Source: Nicotiana tabacum (Eukaryota > Streptophyta > Magnoliopsida > Solanales > Solanaceae). From it: a DNA stretch of 64,000 nucleotides. Within the stretch, counting starts at the first letter, position 1. Every line of letters begins with the position of its first letter. Under the pieces are notes generated by a model. That model did not search any database. It was given only the letters and a program-made list of their open reading frames with translations, and was not told the origin of the DNA. Location of the stretch: NCBI RefSeq assembly GCF_000715075.1, contig NC_134089.1, forward strand, positions 64,400,697 through 64,464,696. Direction: 5' to 3'. Positions 1-10,806 of the stretch are shown piece after piece. The position numbers and the translations under genes are program-made.

Positions 1-800
1 ACCAATCATAACCCGATACAACTTCTGATCAACATATGAACCAGGTTCATCTATGTCTAATTTAGTAGTATTGCAATGGGTGTATCTATTTTTTTTATTC
101 ATCCATTTTAAACTTCTTAATCAACTCTTTTGCATATTTCTGTTGATGGATCATGATTCCATTTGGGTTTTATTTGATCTGTAAGCCTAAGAAGAAGTTA
201 ATCTCACCCATCATACTCATTTCAAACTCACTCCCCATTAATTTAGTAAATTCCTTATTTGGTTTTTCAGTGGTTGCCCCAAAAATTATGTCATCGACAT
301 ATATTGAACTACTAGTAGATCCTTACTTTTTTCCCTTAAGAATAGAGTGATGTCAATCTTACCTCTTTTGTATCCATGTTCAAGCAGGAATTTGGATAGG
401 TATTCATACCATGCTCTAGGAGCCTGCTTCAGTCCATATAGGGCCTTGTCCAGTTTGTATACATGATCTGGACACTCCTTACTTTCAAACCCTGGAGGTT
501 GTTTGACAAAGACTTCTTCCTTTAAGTAGCCATTTAGGAAGGCACTCTTCACATCCATTTGGTGAAAGGTAAATTTCATGTGTGCTGCAAAGGCTATGAG
601 GAGTCTTATTGCCTCTAGTATTGCAACTAGAGTAAATGTCTCATCATAATCTATACCTTCCTATTGGCTATAACCTTGGAACACCAAAAGTGCCTTGTTC
701 CTTGTAACCATTCCATCTTCATCAAGTTTGTTTCTGAAAACCCATTTAGTGCCAATAAGCTTGTAACCAGATGCCACACTTGACTTCTTTCAAACTGATT
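1..800 (-). pseudogene. copia reverse transcriptase, broken and truncated by window edge
   Basis: The 286-579 segment matches the copia RT palm (MDVKSAFLNGYL, then ALYGLKQAPRAWYE). The catalytic YVDD motif can be read at 291-302 on the minus strand in a frame different from the 286-579 segment, so a frameshift lies near 300-350. Stops also interrupt the N-terminal part near 650-800. The remainder of RT and RNase H would lie before position 1. Confidence 0.88.
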
Positions 801-824
801 GAGTTCATCTTGTATTGCATTCAC

Positions 825-2036
825 CTAGTCTGCATCCTGCAAAGCTTCAGCAACATTTTTAGGTTCAATAAGAGATAAGAATGCATCAAAAGCACACAGA
901 TTCTTTAATTGAGATCTGGTTTTAACTCCAGAAGTTGGATCGGTAAGGATGTTCTCAATGGGATGAGAACTTTGATACTTGTAAGGTTTCACAACCAACT
1001 GATTTCTGTTTGGAATTTCTTCCATGTTATGTTGCTGAGGAACAGGCTCATGGACAGGTTCTATTTGGGAGTTAGATTCACTTCGTCTTTGTTCAGTTCC
1101 CCCTGTCAGGTTGCCCTGGATGGAAGAACATGTTCCTTCTTTTGGTGCAACTTCAGCTTGAGCTGTGACTTCACTCAATTCTTTTACCAGCCCAATAGCT
1201 GCATCGTCATGTTCCTGTCTCTCAGAAAGAATGTTAGTTTCATCAAAAACTACATGTACACTTTCTTCTACACACAAAGTTCTTTTGTTGTACACTTTAT
1301 AAGCTTTGCTATGTGAAGAATATCCCAAGAATACTCCCTCATCACTTATGGGATCAAACTTACCTAGGGAGTCCTTTCCATTATTGTACACAAAGCACTT
1401 GCATCCAAATGCCCTAATATGGGATATATTTGGTTTTCTCCCTTTAAGTAACTCATAGGGAGTCTTCTCTACAAGAGGTCTAGTCATGCACCTATTAATG
1501 ATGTAATATACAGTATTTACAGCCTCTGCCCAGAACCTATGTGGCAGTTTACTAGAAAGAAGCATAGTCCTAGCCATATCTTCAAGAGTCCTATTTTTTC
1601 TTTCAACTATTCCATTTTGTTGAGGAGTCCTAGGGGCAGAGAAATTATGATCTATACCACGCTCATCACAAAATTCAGCAAACTTAGCATTTTCAAATTC
1701 AGTTCCATGATCAGACCTAATTGATGCAAGTTGATTACCTAGTTGTTTCTGAGTTTTTCTAACAAAGGCAGTAAACATGTCGAATGCTTCATCCTTAGAT
1801 GTTAAAAATAATACCCAAGTAAACCTAGAGTAATCATCAATAGGCACCATCACATATTTCTTACCACATCTGCTCAATGTTCTGATTGGACCACAAAGAT
1901 CCATATGAACCAGTTTCATCGACCTGGTCGTGCTTCCCACTTTCTTGCTTTTAAAAGAAGATCTTAGCTGTTTCTCCCTTACACAGGCCTCACAAACTTT
2001 ATCTTCCTTGAACTTGATGTTAGGTAACCCTATCAC
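825..2036 (-). pseudogene. copia integrase
   Basis: About 400 codons are open. The C-terminal part of the HHCC finger (CEACVREKQ) is followed by the catalytic core with all three acidic residues in context: HMDLCGP (first Asp), SIRSDHGTEF (second Asp) and PQQNGIVERKNRTL (Glu). The segment FLGYSSHSKAYKVYN is typical of copia integrase C-termini. It would join element cDNA to host DNA in the nucleus. The frame closes at the end of the linker before RT. This domain is the best preserved part of the element. Confidence 0.92.
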
Positions 2037-2096
2037 CAGGTCTTTGGAGACTAATTTGTTGAGTTGATTTAGACTTGCATGACCAAGTCTTTTGTG

Positions 2097-2525
2097 TCAT
2101 AGGAGGGGATCATTGTCCAACACAATTAAGCAAGTGAGTTCGTTTTCTGAAAGAGTAGACAAATCTACAATGTAAATATTGTTAACTCCCTTTTCCTGCA
2201 AAACAATCTTGTCAGTGGTAAGATTAATCACAAAATATTTGGTCGAGTTGAATGCTACCAGGTTACTTTTGTCACACAGTTGTGATACACTGATTAGGCT
2301 ATATTTTAAGCCATCTATCAAGTAGACATTCTCAATAGAATGTGAGTCTATCTTACCTACCTTTCCAACCCCAATGATCTCACATTTCTTTCCATTTCCA
2401 AAGGAGACATTACCTCCTTTTAGGTCCTCAAGTGAAAGGAACTGGTTTTTACTTCCAGTCATATGCTTTGAGCAGCCACTATCCATGTACCATATTTGGT
2501 TACTTCCCTTCACTTGGATCTGCAA
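2097..2525 (-). pseudogene. copia aspartic protease / gag-pre-integrase segment
   Basis: The translated segment contains WYMDSGCSKHMTG, the D-S-G active-site signature of Ty1-copia aspartic proteases, in the first 25 residues. It continues into the VSFGNGKKCEIIGVGKV strand pattern usual downstream of that site. The protease cleaves the Gag-Pol polyprotein. A stop at the end of this stretch separates it from the integrase frame, whereas an intact copia element has one continuous pol frame. Confidence 0.85.
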
Positions 2526-2594
2526 AACAAAATCAGGGATTAATCTTATGTACTCAAACTAGTTTGGGTCCCTTTCTATAGGCAAATGGGTGAA

Positions 2595-3710
2595 TTAAAT
2601 TCCTTTTAACCCATCCAGGCAATCTATTTTTCTCTTGAATAAAGATTTTGTTCTTTTGACTGGCCTTTTCTTTTGCATTACATTCACTTTTGTAATGACC
2701 AGTTTTGCCACAGTGTGTGCAGATTTTGTTCTCAGGAAGTGTGATGTACTTGCTTTTGGGATCCCACTTAGGTGCTGGGGTCTCATAGCCAAGTCCTCTC
2801 TTATTGCTACTGTGGTGCTCTTGTAGGCAAGATAGTGAATCAGAGGACTTATTCCATTAGCAAGTTCTGTCTAGTTCATGCTTCATCTTGCCTAGATCTT
2901 CTTTTAGGACTCTTATCTGCTCATCTCTCTTGTACAACTCATCCTTCATTTTTCCTAGATTTTCTTCTAAGGTGAGATATGTATGATCAGCTTTCTTTTT
3001 ACCTGTTCCTAATTTCAGTTTTTGATTTTCAGATCTAAGTTCTAAGACAGTGCTGTCAAGTTCAAGAACCTGGTTCTTCAACTCAGTATTTTTACTGTCA
3101 CTTTCACTTGCCCTGAGTTCCATATTTTTACACTTGGCTTTTAAGATCACACATTCCCTAGACAGCTGTTTGTTCTCATTGTTTATGACCTGAGACTCAT
3201 CAATGAAGTCTAGAAATAATTCAGATAGCTTTTCTTTTGACAAAAAATTAATCTTGTCTTTGAGATGAATCACATTTATCTCTTGTTCATCGTCTGATTC
3301 TCCAATAGTCATAAGTGCTTGTTCATCTCCAGCTTCATCTTCTGAATCCTCATTTGAGCTCTCTCACAAGCAGCAACCATAGCCTTTGTTGATTATTTGT
3401 TCTTCTTGAGTTGAACCTGTTCCTTCTTCTTGTTTCTTCGTTCAGCCCTTTCTTTCTTCCATTCAATTTCCCACTGAGGACAATTCTTGATCATGTGGTC
3501 AATCTTGCCACATTTGTAGCAGCCCTCGTTGGTCTGTTTTTCAGGGGGCCTTGGTTTGTTGAAGGTTGCACCTCTTGAAGAACCCTTTCCTCTCATTAGG
3601 TACTTCTTGAAATCCCTTGTGATCATAGCCATTTCATCATCCTCCAAGTCAGCACCTTCAGCTATTCTTAGAGTCATGCTTTTTTCCTTCTTGGGTGCAT
3701 CCATCTTCAT
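2595..3710 (-). pseudogene. copia gag C-terminal region, two CCHC knuckles plus coiled coil
   Basis: Three pieces in different frames form the C-terminal half of gag. Piece one (3393-3710) has a basic tail and a CX2CX4HX4C knuckle reading CYKCGKIDHMIKNC. Piece two (2857-3312) is a highly charged Glu/Lys/Leu heptad region, a predicted coiled coil. Piece three (about 2580-2770) contains a second knuckle, CTHCGKTGHYKSEC, visible in a different frame from the neighbouring open stretch. Gag coats the RNA in the virus-like particle. The frame changes near 3350 and 2850 and the missing N-terminus show it is non-functional. Confidence 0.85.
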
Positions 3711-3737
3711 GGTTTGCCTTCTCAGTTCATGTTATCG

Positions 3738-3908
3738 CTAAATGATCTTTAACGACGGGATTGTAATCCGGCCGTTTAACTTTTAACGTCGGAATTTTTA
3801 ACGACCGGTGATGATCGAATTTTTTCTGGCCATTAACAACTTATAACGATCGGATTTGGACTTAAACGACCAAATTTTCCATCGCTAAAGGCCTATGTTC
3901 TTGTAGTA
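3738..3908. mobile_element. CACTA (En/Spm) transposon terminus with subterminal repeats
   Basis: The right edge reads TTCTTGTAGTA; its reverse complement TACTACAAGAA differs by one base from the usual plant CACTA terminus CACTACAAGAA. The 160 bases inside it carry repeated motifs of the form TTTAACGACGG, TTAACGACCGG, AACGATCGGAT and TTAAACGACC, as expected of the subterminal transposase-binding repeats of CACTA elements. The other end and any transposase are not visible; the left side joins copia gag directly. Confidence 0.7.
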
Positions 3909-4997
3909 TTATTCATGGGTGGGGCAAACTTCATAATTCTTGTACGTATTCGGAATATCTAAAAACAAATTTAATCTACTATGCTTCAACTTCTAAGTAA
4001 TTATAACTAACAACAAATAAAAATTATCGATCAGATTGAAATAGAAAAGGAACTTATGCACCAGTAGAGTGAATAAAAGAGGAAATGAATAAAACAGTGC
4101 CCAAAAAATAAACGAGTTCAAGTTCAGTGGACCAGTAGAGTGTGTATATATTTTATATCATCATTATTAACCTAGCGTACAATAATAGATAATATTTCAA
4201 TATAAATTTCATATGATCTTTTGAAGAAGTAATAACTTATTATATCCAATTAAATTAGAGAAATATATAATTTTTAGCTGCTATCTTGCAACCTAAAATA
4301 TTTTTTTTCTATAACGTGTACAGTATTAATTAATTTAAATAAAACAGAAATAGTGTGGAGCCCATGCAAAAGATACTAGACAAGGAGTATGCCACATGGC
4401 GTGGGCGTGGGATAAGAACCCGAATGAATGGAATTAAGAAGTCCCCCGTGCTCGTAATTTTCAAAACTCGTGTTGGCTTTAGAAACTAACTTACCCAATC
4501 AATTTGGCGTTTTAGCCAGCTAGTCACCCACTATAGCAAAGTGTTCATTCATGAAAACCACATAAATTCCAAATAATAATTACAAAATATATGCTACTTG
4601 CAACAAAATACCACTGAGTATTATGCACTTTCTTTATTGGACATCCACATTATATTATAATATCATAAGATAATAAATATCACTCTCACTTTTCAACGCT
4701 TAAGCGTGATAATCAAGAAATATCACTCTCGAACACTCTTCTTATACCAAATAATACAGACCCCACTTTCCACTCTTGTCATAATTAATAATTTATCTTA
4801 ATAATTTAAACAAGTCGTTTTACAATTTCCTATATGTATATAATTGACCATAAAAAGAAATTGAAATATCCCTCACAAAAATCGCCGTATGATTTCCGAT
4901 GTATACTACTACTGTACTACTATGCACACTATATTGCCGCCAAAAATAATCCACGTCACCGATTCATTTCTTCAAATGACGAAATTGCCCCTCACGA
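3909..4997. other. AT-rich intergenic stretch downstream of the CRF gene
   Basis: No coding region or clear repeat is recognised. It holds the 3' flank, and presumably the 3' UTR, of the minus-strand ERF gene, but no unambiguous polyadenylation signal could be assigned. Short AT-rich runs occur near 4180-4330 and 4650-4810. Confidence 0.6.
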
Positions 4998-5750
4998 TTA
5001 TCTTACTTCGAGGGCAAAATCGTCGAAGTCAAACTCGCTGAATTCCTCGGCGAAATATTTCTCCGACATTCCAAATCCCGTTAGACCAAAAGGGGAGTCA
5101 ATTTCGAAACCGAACGCGTCCACTTCGCTAAACCCTAGGCTGCCATCGAACGGTCCAAAATCATCGGAACGGAGAACGGACGTCGGCGATAAAGCCACGT
5201 CCTTTGAAGAAACTTCAGTCTTCGCTGCGCTGACGATAATAGACTCCGCCTCCGTCGTTTCAATCGCCGGCGAGACTAATGGAAAGTTGGTAACGGCGTC
5301 GGGACCTTTAAGCATAACGGCAGCTCTGTCGTAGACGGTGGCTGCTTCCTCCGGCGTGTCGTAAGTTCCTAACCAGACACGTTTCCCACGTGTAGGGTCA
5401 CGAATCTCGGCGGCCCAGCGACCCCATGGTCTCTGACGGACGCCTCTGTATTTTTTCCGGCTGCTGACGTCACTATCCGATGAAGGCAAACACCGTTTCC
5501 TGCTACTTTGTTGAGGTTGAGAGTCTTGCTTTGGTGACTCCGGTAGCAGTGTAAAGTTGATTTGAGTTACATATCTCTTCACTCTTCGTACCATAAATTG
5601 ATCGTCTTCGTCGTCGGATGAATCCGTTGCATCACCGTCCGTAAGTATAATTCGAACAACTTTTTGTGGGTTCTTCATGTTCAGCTCATGAACTTGCTTG
5701 TTTGTAGTAACCAAGTGTTCAGAGAATTTTACTGGTGGTTGTAAAATCAT
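4998..5750 (-). CDS. Cytokinin response factor / Pti6-type AP2/ERF transcription factor (group VI)
   Basis: This intact 250-codon intronless gene encodes a nuclear DNA-binding regulator. Residues 5-66 form the group VI-specific CRF domain ([40 protein letters not shown]), which in this family mediates protein contacts, including with cytokinin phosphotransfer proteins. Residues 100-157 are one AP2/ERF domain ([32 protein letters not shown]), the GCC-box binding fold. Residues 188-193, SPTSVL, match the short conserved motif of CRF/Pti6 proteins that is a potential MAP-kinase site. Residues 196-250 are acidic and rich in Phe, a likely activation region. The ATG at 5748-5750 is used because the CRF domain begins at once after it. 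Close relatives are tomato Pti6 and tobacco Tsi1; exact orthology cannot be fixed without a tree. Confidence 0.95.
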   Translation of the reverse strand: MILQPPVKFSEHLVTTNKQVHELNMKNPQKVVRIILTDGDATDSSDDEDDQFMVRRVKRYVTQINFTLLPESPKQDSQPQQSSRKRCLPSSDSDVSSRKKYRGVRQRPWGRWAAEIRDPTRGKRVWLGTYDTPEEAATVYDRAAVMLKGPDAVTNFPLVSPAIETTEAESIIVSAAKTEVSSKDVALSPTSVLRSDDFGPFDGSLGFSEVDAFGFEIDSPFGLTGFGMSEKYFAEEFSEFDFDDFALEVR

Positions 5751-6180
5751 GTTGTTAAAAAAAAAAAAATCTGGGGTCTAACCAAAAGAGGTGAAGTGGA
5801 GGTGAGCAGTAGAGAGGGATGAATTTATGGAAAGAGATGAAGAGAGACAGAGGGGGGACAAATGGACATAAGTACCAACCAAGAGGGGGAAGGACTTTAA
5901 TTTAAAGGAGTAAATAGTTAGAGAAACAAGAGTAAAAGCACAAGGAGTGAGTGAGGGTACTAAGGACTGGCACTGTACTATTATGATGGAGGGTTAGTTG
6001 AACAAAAAAGAAGAAAAGTTGATGGTAGGAAAAAGCTAAGAGCTTACTGTGCAGGTTTTGGCGGGAACAAACCACTAACACGATCCTAGCTAAAACTCTG
6101 AACCTACACTGGATCGGAGCTGCAGGACATTTACACAGAAAAGGAGTGAGAGAAGAGTTCCAAGGTCTAAAGAGAAAAGA
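5751..6180 (-). promoter_or_regulatory. Pyrimidine-rich 5' leader of the ERF gene (predicted)
   Basis: Read on the minus strand, the roughly 430 bases before the ATG are rich in CT runs (CTCTCTTCATCTCTTTCC-like), typical of plant 5' leaders. They end in a T12-T13 tract about seven bases before the start codon. The upstream boundary assumes transcription begins about 25-30 bases after the TATA box at 6201-6210. No intron is evident. Confidence 0.5.
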
Positions 6181-6200
6181 CTAGTGCTTCTTCTCAACTC

Positions 6201-6210
6201 AAATATATAA
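6201..6210 (-). promoter_or_regulatory. TATA box of the ERF gene
   Basis: TTATATATTT on the minus strand, about 450 bases before the start codon and just before a pyrimidine-rich leader. It is the only clean TATA-type motif between the ATG and the MITE at 6504. Confidence 0.55.
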
Positions 6211-6503
6211 TGCACGCCAGTTTCAACTTTTTGCAAATTGGTGCCCCGGATTGGATCCAATCGGTTTCGATATTTCTTTTTTTCTTTTTTCTTCTTTAAG
6301 CATATTTAAAATGAAGCCCTATTCAAGATTTAAATTTGATGGTCTCAATCCTTATATTATTATTGAACTCGTCATATTTTTAATTATGAGTCAAATATTT
6401 AATATTTAGATTATACATATTGGAAATGCTTAAGTTTTTACTAAATCCATTATAGGTTTAAATATATAGGTCCAAAATTTAATATTTTTAATAATAACAT
6501 ATA

Positions 6504-6774
6504 CTCCCTTTTTTTCATATTAGATGAGGTAGTTTGACTCGGTACGGAGTTTAAGGGAAAAAAAGAAGATTTTTGAAACTTGTGGTCTTAAAAGCTTAAG
6601 GGTAAAAAGTTTGTGGAGTCATGATATTTGTGTGGCTATAAAAGTTTCTCATTAATGGTAAATGGGTAAAATGAAAGAGTTTAAAGTTGAATTATTTTCA
6701 AATTTAGAAATGTGTCATTTGTTTTGGAACAGACTAAAAAGGAAAGTACCTCATCTAATATGAAACGAAGGGAG
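6504..6774. mobile_element. Stowaway-type MITE (Tc1/mariner), 271 bp
   Basis: The ends are inverted repeats of about 28 bases: CTCCCTTTTTTTCATATTAG on the left and the reverse complement of CTAATATGAAACGAAGGGAG on the right. They are flanked by TA on both sides (6502-6503 and 6775-6776). CTCCCT ends plus a TA duplication define Stowaway elements. The interior has no coding capacity. It sits about 300 bases upstream of the ERF TATA box. The copy at 19005-19256 shares internal sequence. Confidence 0.9.
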
Positions 6775-6917
6775 TATATATAACATACTCGGTTAGAAAT
6801 AATTAGTTTAGGCTAACCTAATTACTATATGCTACACAGGGGCGGCCCAACGAGTTTGTGGCCTAAAGCCAAACTTTACGAGGGGCCTCAATTTTTTTTT
6901 TTAAAAAAAATATTTAT

Positions 6918-7060
6918 TTATTTGAAGTCTATTTTTCTAGCTAACTTAGATACAAAGTTATTAATAGTTTTCTTTTAATCAATAACTCCTAATAAGTCTT
7001 TCTTTATTGACAATATAGCTAATCCATTTAACTTTTCTCGAGATATTATTGATCTTGGGT
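6918..7060 (-). pseudogene. hAT transposase C-terminal dimerisation remnant
   Basis: Minus-strand translation reads REKLNGLAILSIKKDLL, then a stop, then INNFVSKLARKIDFK and a terminal stop. This is the characteristic end of the hAT dimerisation domain (E-R/K-L-N-x-L-A-x-L-S-I). It gives the orientation of the element and shows that the host hAT was once coding. Confidence 0.75.
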
Positions 7061-7112
7061 AAGATGTTATCAATTTTAATTTTGAAAACTTCTTTCTGGT
7101 GAAGCGCCGGTA

Positions 7113-7815
7113 GCCCGTTTGGCCAAGCTGCAAAAATCAACTTATTTTGAGAAGTGTTTTTCTCAAAAGTGTTTTTTTCAAAAATACTTTTAGTGAGAAA
7201 CAGTTTGTATTTGGCTAATTAATTTGAAAAACACTTCTGAGCAGCAATTAGTGTTTGGCCAAGCTTTAAAAAATTGCTTCTAAGTGTATTTTTTTCTTAA
7301 AAGTGTTTTTCAAAAAGTGCTTTTGGAGAGAAGCTATTTTTTGTTTGCTTCTCCAAAACTGCTTCTCCTTCTCTTCAAAAGTACTTTTTTCTCCTTTCAA
7401 AAGTTTGGCCAAACACCTTAATTTTAGAAAAAAATACTTTTGAGCCAAAAAAGCGCTTTTGCCTCAAAAGAAGCTTATAGCCTGTTTGGCCAAGCTTCTT
7501 TTTGGCCAAAGCGCTTTTGGCCAAAAATTGAGGTGTTTGGCCAAGCTTTTGGAAAGAAAAAAAAGTGCTTTTGAGGAGAAGCAGAAAAAAGTAGCGTCTC
7601 TCCAAAAACACTTTTTTGAGAAACACTTTTGAGAAAAATACACTTAGAAGCAATTTTTTAAAGTTTGGCCAAACATTAATTGCTGCTCAGAAGTGCTTTT
7701 CAAATTAATTAGCCAAACATAAACTGCTTCTCACCAAAAGTACTTTTGAGAAAAGCATTTTTGAAAAAAAATACTTCTCAAAATAAGCTGATTTTTACAG
7801 CTGGGCCAAACAGGC
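7113..7815. mobile_element. 703-bp fold-back (palindromic) MITE with TA duplication
   Basis: The whole segment is one long imperfect palindrome. It starts GCCCGTTTGGCCAAGCTG and ends CAGCTGGGCCAAACAGGC, flanked by TA (7111-7112 and 7816-7817). Both arms consist of runs like AAAAGTGCTTTTGG that pair with each other, so the transcript could form a hairpin of about 350 bp. A further copy of the terminal sequence (TAGCCTGTTTGGCCAAGC) lies at the centre, near 7477, suggesting two elements joined or one nested in another. No protein is encoded. Confidence 0.82.
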
Positions 7816-8030
7816 TATAATTAACATTATTCCATAAGCAATAGAGGCATTGGAAAAAGAATCAAATCTTTTTATTTGACCGAATGTATCAATTAAATTG
7901 TTATCTTCTAATAGTTCTATTTTTCATAATACTTTTAATTCCAAAAATAAATCTAAATCATCTATATCGAATTGATTATTATGTTTTAAGGAACATTCAA
8001 GATTAAGGCAATTTTTTTTCAAGATTTTAA

Positions 8031-8309
8031 TCATCTAGTGATCTTAAATTTTACTGCTAAAGAAGAAACAAAAAATATTTCCATATACTTCGAATTATTC
8101 AAATTTATTTTGAAGTGAAAAAAATAGTCTTGTTTACTATGTATAAAGTAATCAACTCCAAAGGACTCTTCGAAAGATTTGAGATTTTATTATCAACATT
8201 CTCATCAAATTGTTACTTCGTATATATCACACGTTTCTTACGAAATTCGGGTTTGATATTCATTTCAAGTGTAATTTTCTTGGCAAAAATCATAGCAATT
8301 GCAAATCCT
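8031..8309 (-). pseudogene. hAT transposase remnant, central part (ZMYM1/TTF-type family)
   Basis: Minus-strand translation gives stretches such as IKPEFRKKRVIYTK and, after one stop, SKESFGVDYFIHSK. These resemble the C-terminal half of the plant hAT transposases annotated as zinc-finger MYM-type or TTF-type proteins. Internal stops make it a pseudogene. It is separated from its C-terminal end by the fold-back insertion. Confidence 0.65.
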
Positions 8310-8465
8310 CTCTATACTTGTTAAAGAAAGAAATTAAACTTCTTCACTTCACATAACCTTTTTTAAACTTATACATGGCCTATTAGGTATAACAAAAAAT
8401 GGAGCCCCCGCAAATATGGGGCCTAAAGTCGTTGCTTTTTATGGAAGGGCCGCCCTAATGCTACA

Positions 8466-8602
8466 TCCGCTACTATCTAGAATCACTAAGACTTCTTTAG
8501 CCGAGGGTGTGTCTCTGCCCTTCCAGGGTAGGGGTAAAGTTGTGTACGTTTTATCCTCCCCAGACCCCACTTGTAGAATTATATTGTGTTGTTGTTGTTT
8601 TT
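8466..8602 (+). mobile_element. 3' tail of an RTE LINE or TS-type SINE
   Basis: The segment contains GCCGAGGGTGTGTCTCTGCC, a GGGTAGGGGTAAAG block and CTCCCCAGACCCCACTTGT, ending in GTTGTTGTTG. The same blocks form the 3' end of the LINE at 17230-17359. RTE LINEs and tobacco TS SINEs share this tail; too little remains to say which it is. Confidence 0.6.
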
Positions 8603-10019
8603 TCATATTCACATCTAATAGGCACATTAAAAGGGTAAAAAGTTTTTTCATTCTTAAATTTCAAATTGAAAAATCTGTAATTGAAGATGAAGCAATCTTA
8701 ATTATTCCACAACTGACTTTGACAAAGATCGGATCGAATACTGGGAGATAGAGAATGGGAGAGTGAGTGTAGTAGTACGAGTGAAGTGTAGAGAGAGGAC
8801 TAATTAGGCGCATATGTCATTTCCTGGGCTTACTCATGAATCTTCTCTGTTACAGCTGGCATTTGTTGACATGTCAAACGTTTTTGACTCCCTCTCTTTT
8901 CATTTGGAAGATCCTGGTCGCCCATTTTGCTTTTTACCAAACTTCCCACCATTTTCCTTTAATTACGTCCAAAAAGAACTCTCAAACGAACTTTCCACCC
9001 TCCCTCCCTTCTCCCTTTCTTCTCTATACTTTATTAATAGTAATAATTAATATTTGCGAGACCATGAACAGATTTTCCACGACAAACAAAAGTAGAACAA
9101 GGACTAAGGTTATAGAAGACATGAGAAAAAACACACAACTCCATCTTTGAGCAATAATACGAGGAGAATACTGTGAAATTGTCAGGACAAAATTCAAATT
9201 GAAATCCACTGCAAAATTCCCCAAAGACCAGTCCTAATGAACCCGACCGACTTAGACCCTACTATAGATGGAGAGGACAGGCTTTAAAGATATAGTAGTT
9301 AAAACAAAGCCGATTCCTAAGGGAATGCATTTCCCATTACTCTTTGCAAAAATTGACTAGTCACTTTCTCGAAGCAAGACTTTTCTAAATTCTAAGGACA
9401 AAAAGACATTCTCTTCGCGGGAGCTATGCATACAATATTACCAAAAACATGTCTTCAAACCTTTATAGTGTTCTAATCCCATTGGCTTAACTCACTGAAG
9501 TTTAATACACTAAGTTTAGCCTTTCTTTGTCCTTTTTCGTGTTCTCTCCTCTCTCTACCTCTCTCCATTTACTACTACATGACTACATCGCCTGATTCAT
9601 CTCCCAACTAAATGGGGTTTATCTCAAAAATGAAAATCTTGTCAATTCTTCCTCTCTTTTTCTTAGTAATTGAATAGGAGAATATATTAGCAGCTACAAA
9701 AGACAACGAGGGAATAGAAAGGGGCTACGATCATGGCATCAAAAAGGCTACTCAACACGTTGAAAAGTAAATAGGGAGTAGGTTGTTGGCTTGAAGAGAA
9801 AGCAAAGTGATGAAGAGACCCCAATACAAGGCACGTGCATCATAATTTGCAGTAGGGGAGGCTAATTCTAAACCTGTTTGCTTGTAAACCAAGCGACAAA
9901 CACACATAGCTTTCAACCCTACAACTACTCTTTTAACTACACAAAAGTAGAACGACTACTAGAAATGGCTGATCCCATCCATAACCGAGTCATAAATATA
10001 CCTACTCTCGCAATATTAA
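8603..10019. other. Intergenic sequence, nothing recognised
   Basis: No host gene, RNA gene or clear transposon structure is seen on either strand. Short open frames near 8814-9224 lack any recognisable domain. The stretch lies between the ERF upstream region and a Mutator-like MITE. Confidence 0.5.
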
Positions 10020-10028
10020 TCTCAATCT

Positions 10029-10797
10029 GAGAAATTTTACTTTGTGTTTAACATACCACTGTATTGTTGTATGAGGCCCCTCGATGTATGACATTTGGAC
10101 TAGTGGCGCCCACTTTCACCTCCATTTCAAATATCTTTTTTCCTTTCACTGTCTCTTGGCTTCGCCGCTCGTTAGCTGATGTGCTGGTTTGGAGCTTCAT
10201 GTAAATCTTTTTCTTCCTGTTTTACTTCTCCATTTCTTCTCTTTTTCAAATCCATTTTAAAAATGTTATTCAACTATTTGCAAGTGTTCTGCCTCTAGGT
10301 CTGTAGATTACTATTTTTCCGATTAAAAAAAAAGATTTCTTAGGGATTTTGCAATCGCCGCAGTAAGAGTTGAAAAATTCATGATGAAGCAACTGTAGCA
10401 ACGAAATATCGTTGAATAAGGGGTATTAAATCTCTTTGGGGTTATAAACAATCTTTTTCCTGTTAATTATAGACGGAGTCCCAACTTCTAGTTTTTATTC
10501 TTTTTCAAATACTGAAAACAATTATAGGATATAAATTTTGTGGACATAATTTTCAAATCTTATCCTCTATTAACCAGGAAAACAATCTGATATAAAATCA
10601 TCAATGTCGCATCATGCAACTGCTACTTTTGAAGGGGAAAGTTAAAGTTTTATGCTTTCAGAGCATAATCTAAGAGGGATTGAGGGAGGAGAGAATATTT
10701 CAAAATGGTACTGACAGTGGGCCCCCACTGTCCAAATGTCACACATTGAGGGGCTCATACAACTATGACTGTGGTATGTTATACACAAAGTAAAATA
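10029..10797. mobile_element. Mutator-like MITE (MULE derivative), 769 bp
   Basis: Terminal inverted repeats of about 85 bases are visible: TTTTACTTTGTGTTTAACAT on the left matches the reverse complement of the right end, with TACCAC, TTGTATGAG, CCCCTC and GACATTTGGAC in the same order in both. The flanking 9-bp duplication TCTCAATCT is perfect (10020-10028 and 10798-10806), the size produced by Mutator-type transposases. The interior shows no convincing captured gene fragment. Confidence 0.88.
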
Positions 10798-10806
10798 TCT
10801 CAATCT

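Larger units (their letters stand above)
1..3737 (-). mobile_element. Ty1-copia LTR retrotransposon, partial (cut by window start)
   Basis: Read on the minus strand, the order is gag zinc knuckle (right), aspartic protease, integrase, reverse transcriptase (left), which is the Ty1-copia order; gypsy would place integrase last. The end of RT, the RNase H domain and the left LTR lie outside the window. The N-terminal gag and the other LTR are absent because the element stops at about 3737 against a CACTA terminus. The long coiled-coil gag extension and a second CCHC knuckle suggest the SIRE/Maximus lineage, but this is recognition only. Several frameshifts and stops show the copy is dead. Confidence 0.93.
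6837..8457 (-). mobile_element. Degenerate hAT transposon with 8-bp target duplication
   Basis: The element begins CAGGGGCGGCCCAA and ends GGGCCGCCCTA, imperfect terminal inverted repeats of hAT type. Both sides carry the identical 8-bp duplication ATGCTACA (6829-6836 and 8458-8465). The interior contains transposase remnants on the minus strand and is interrupted by a fold-back element at 7113-7815. Only the C-terminal part of the transposase survives, so it is a non-autonomous deletion derivative. Confidence 0.9.

Noticed and set aside
4834..5334. 166-codon plus-strand open frame
   Set aside because: It is antisense to the intact AP2/ERF gene and has no domain of its own.
7266..7653. Lys/Phe/Leu-rich minus-strand frames
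   Set aside because: They are translations of the A/T-rich arms of the fold-back element.
8115..8324. 69-codon plus-strand frame
   Set aside because: It is opposite to the hAT transposase remnant, which explains the coding-like composition.
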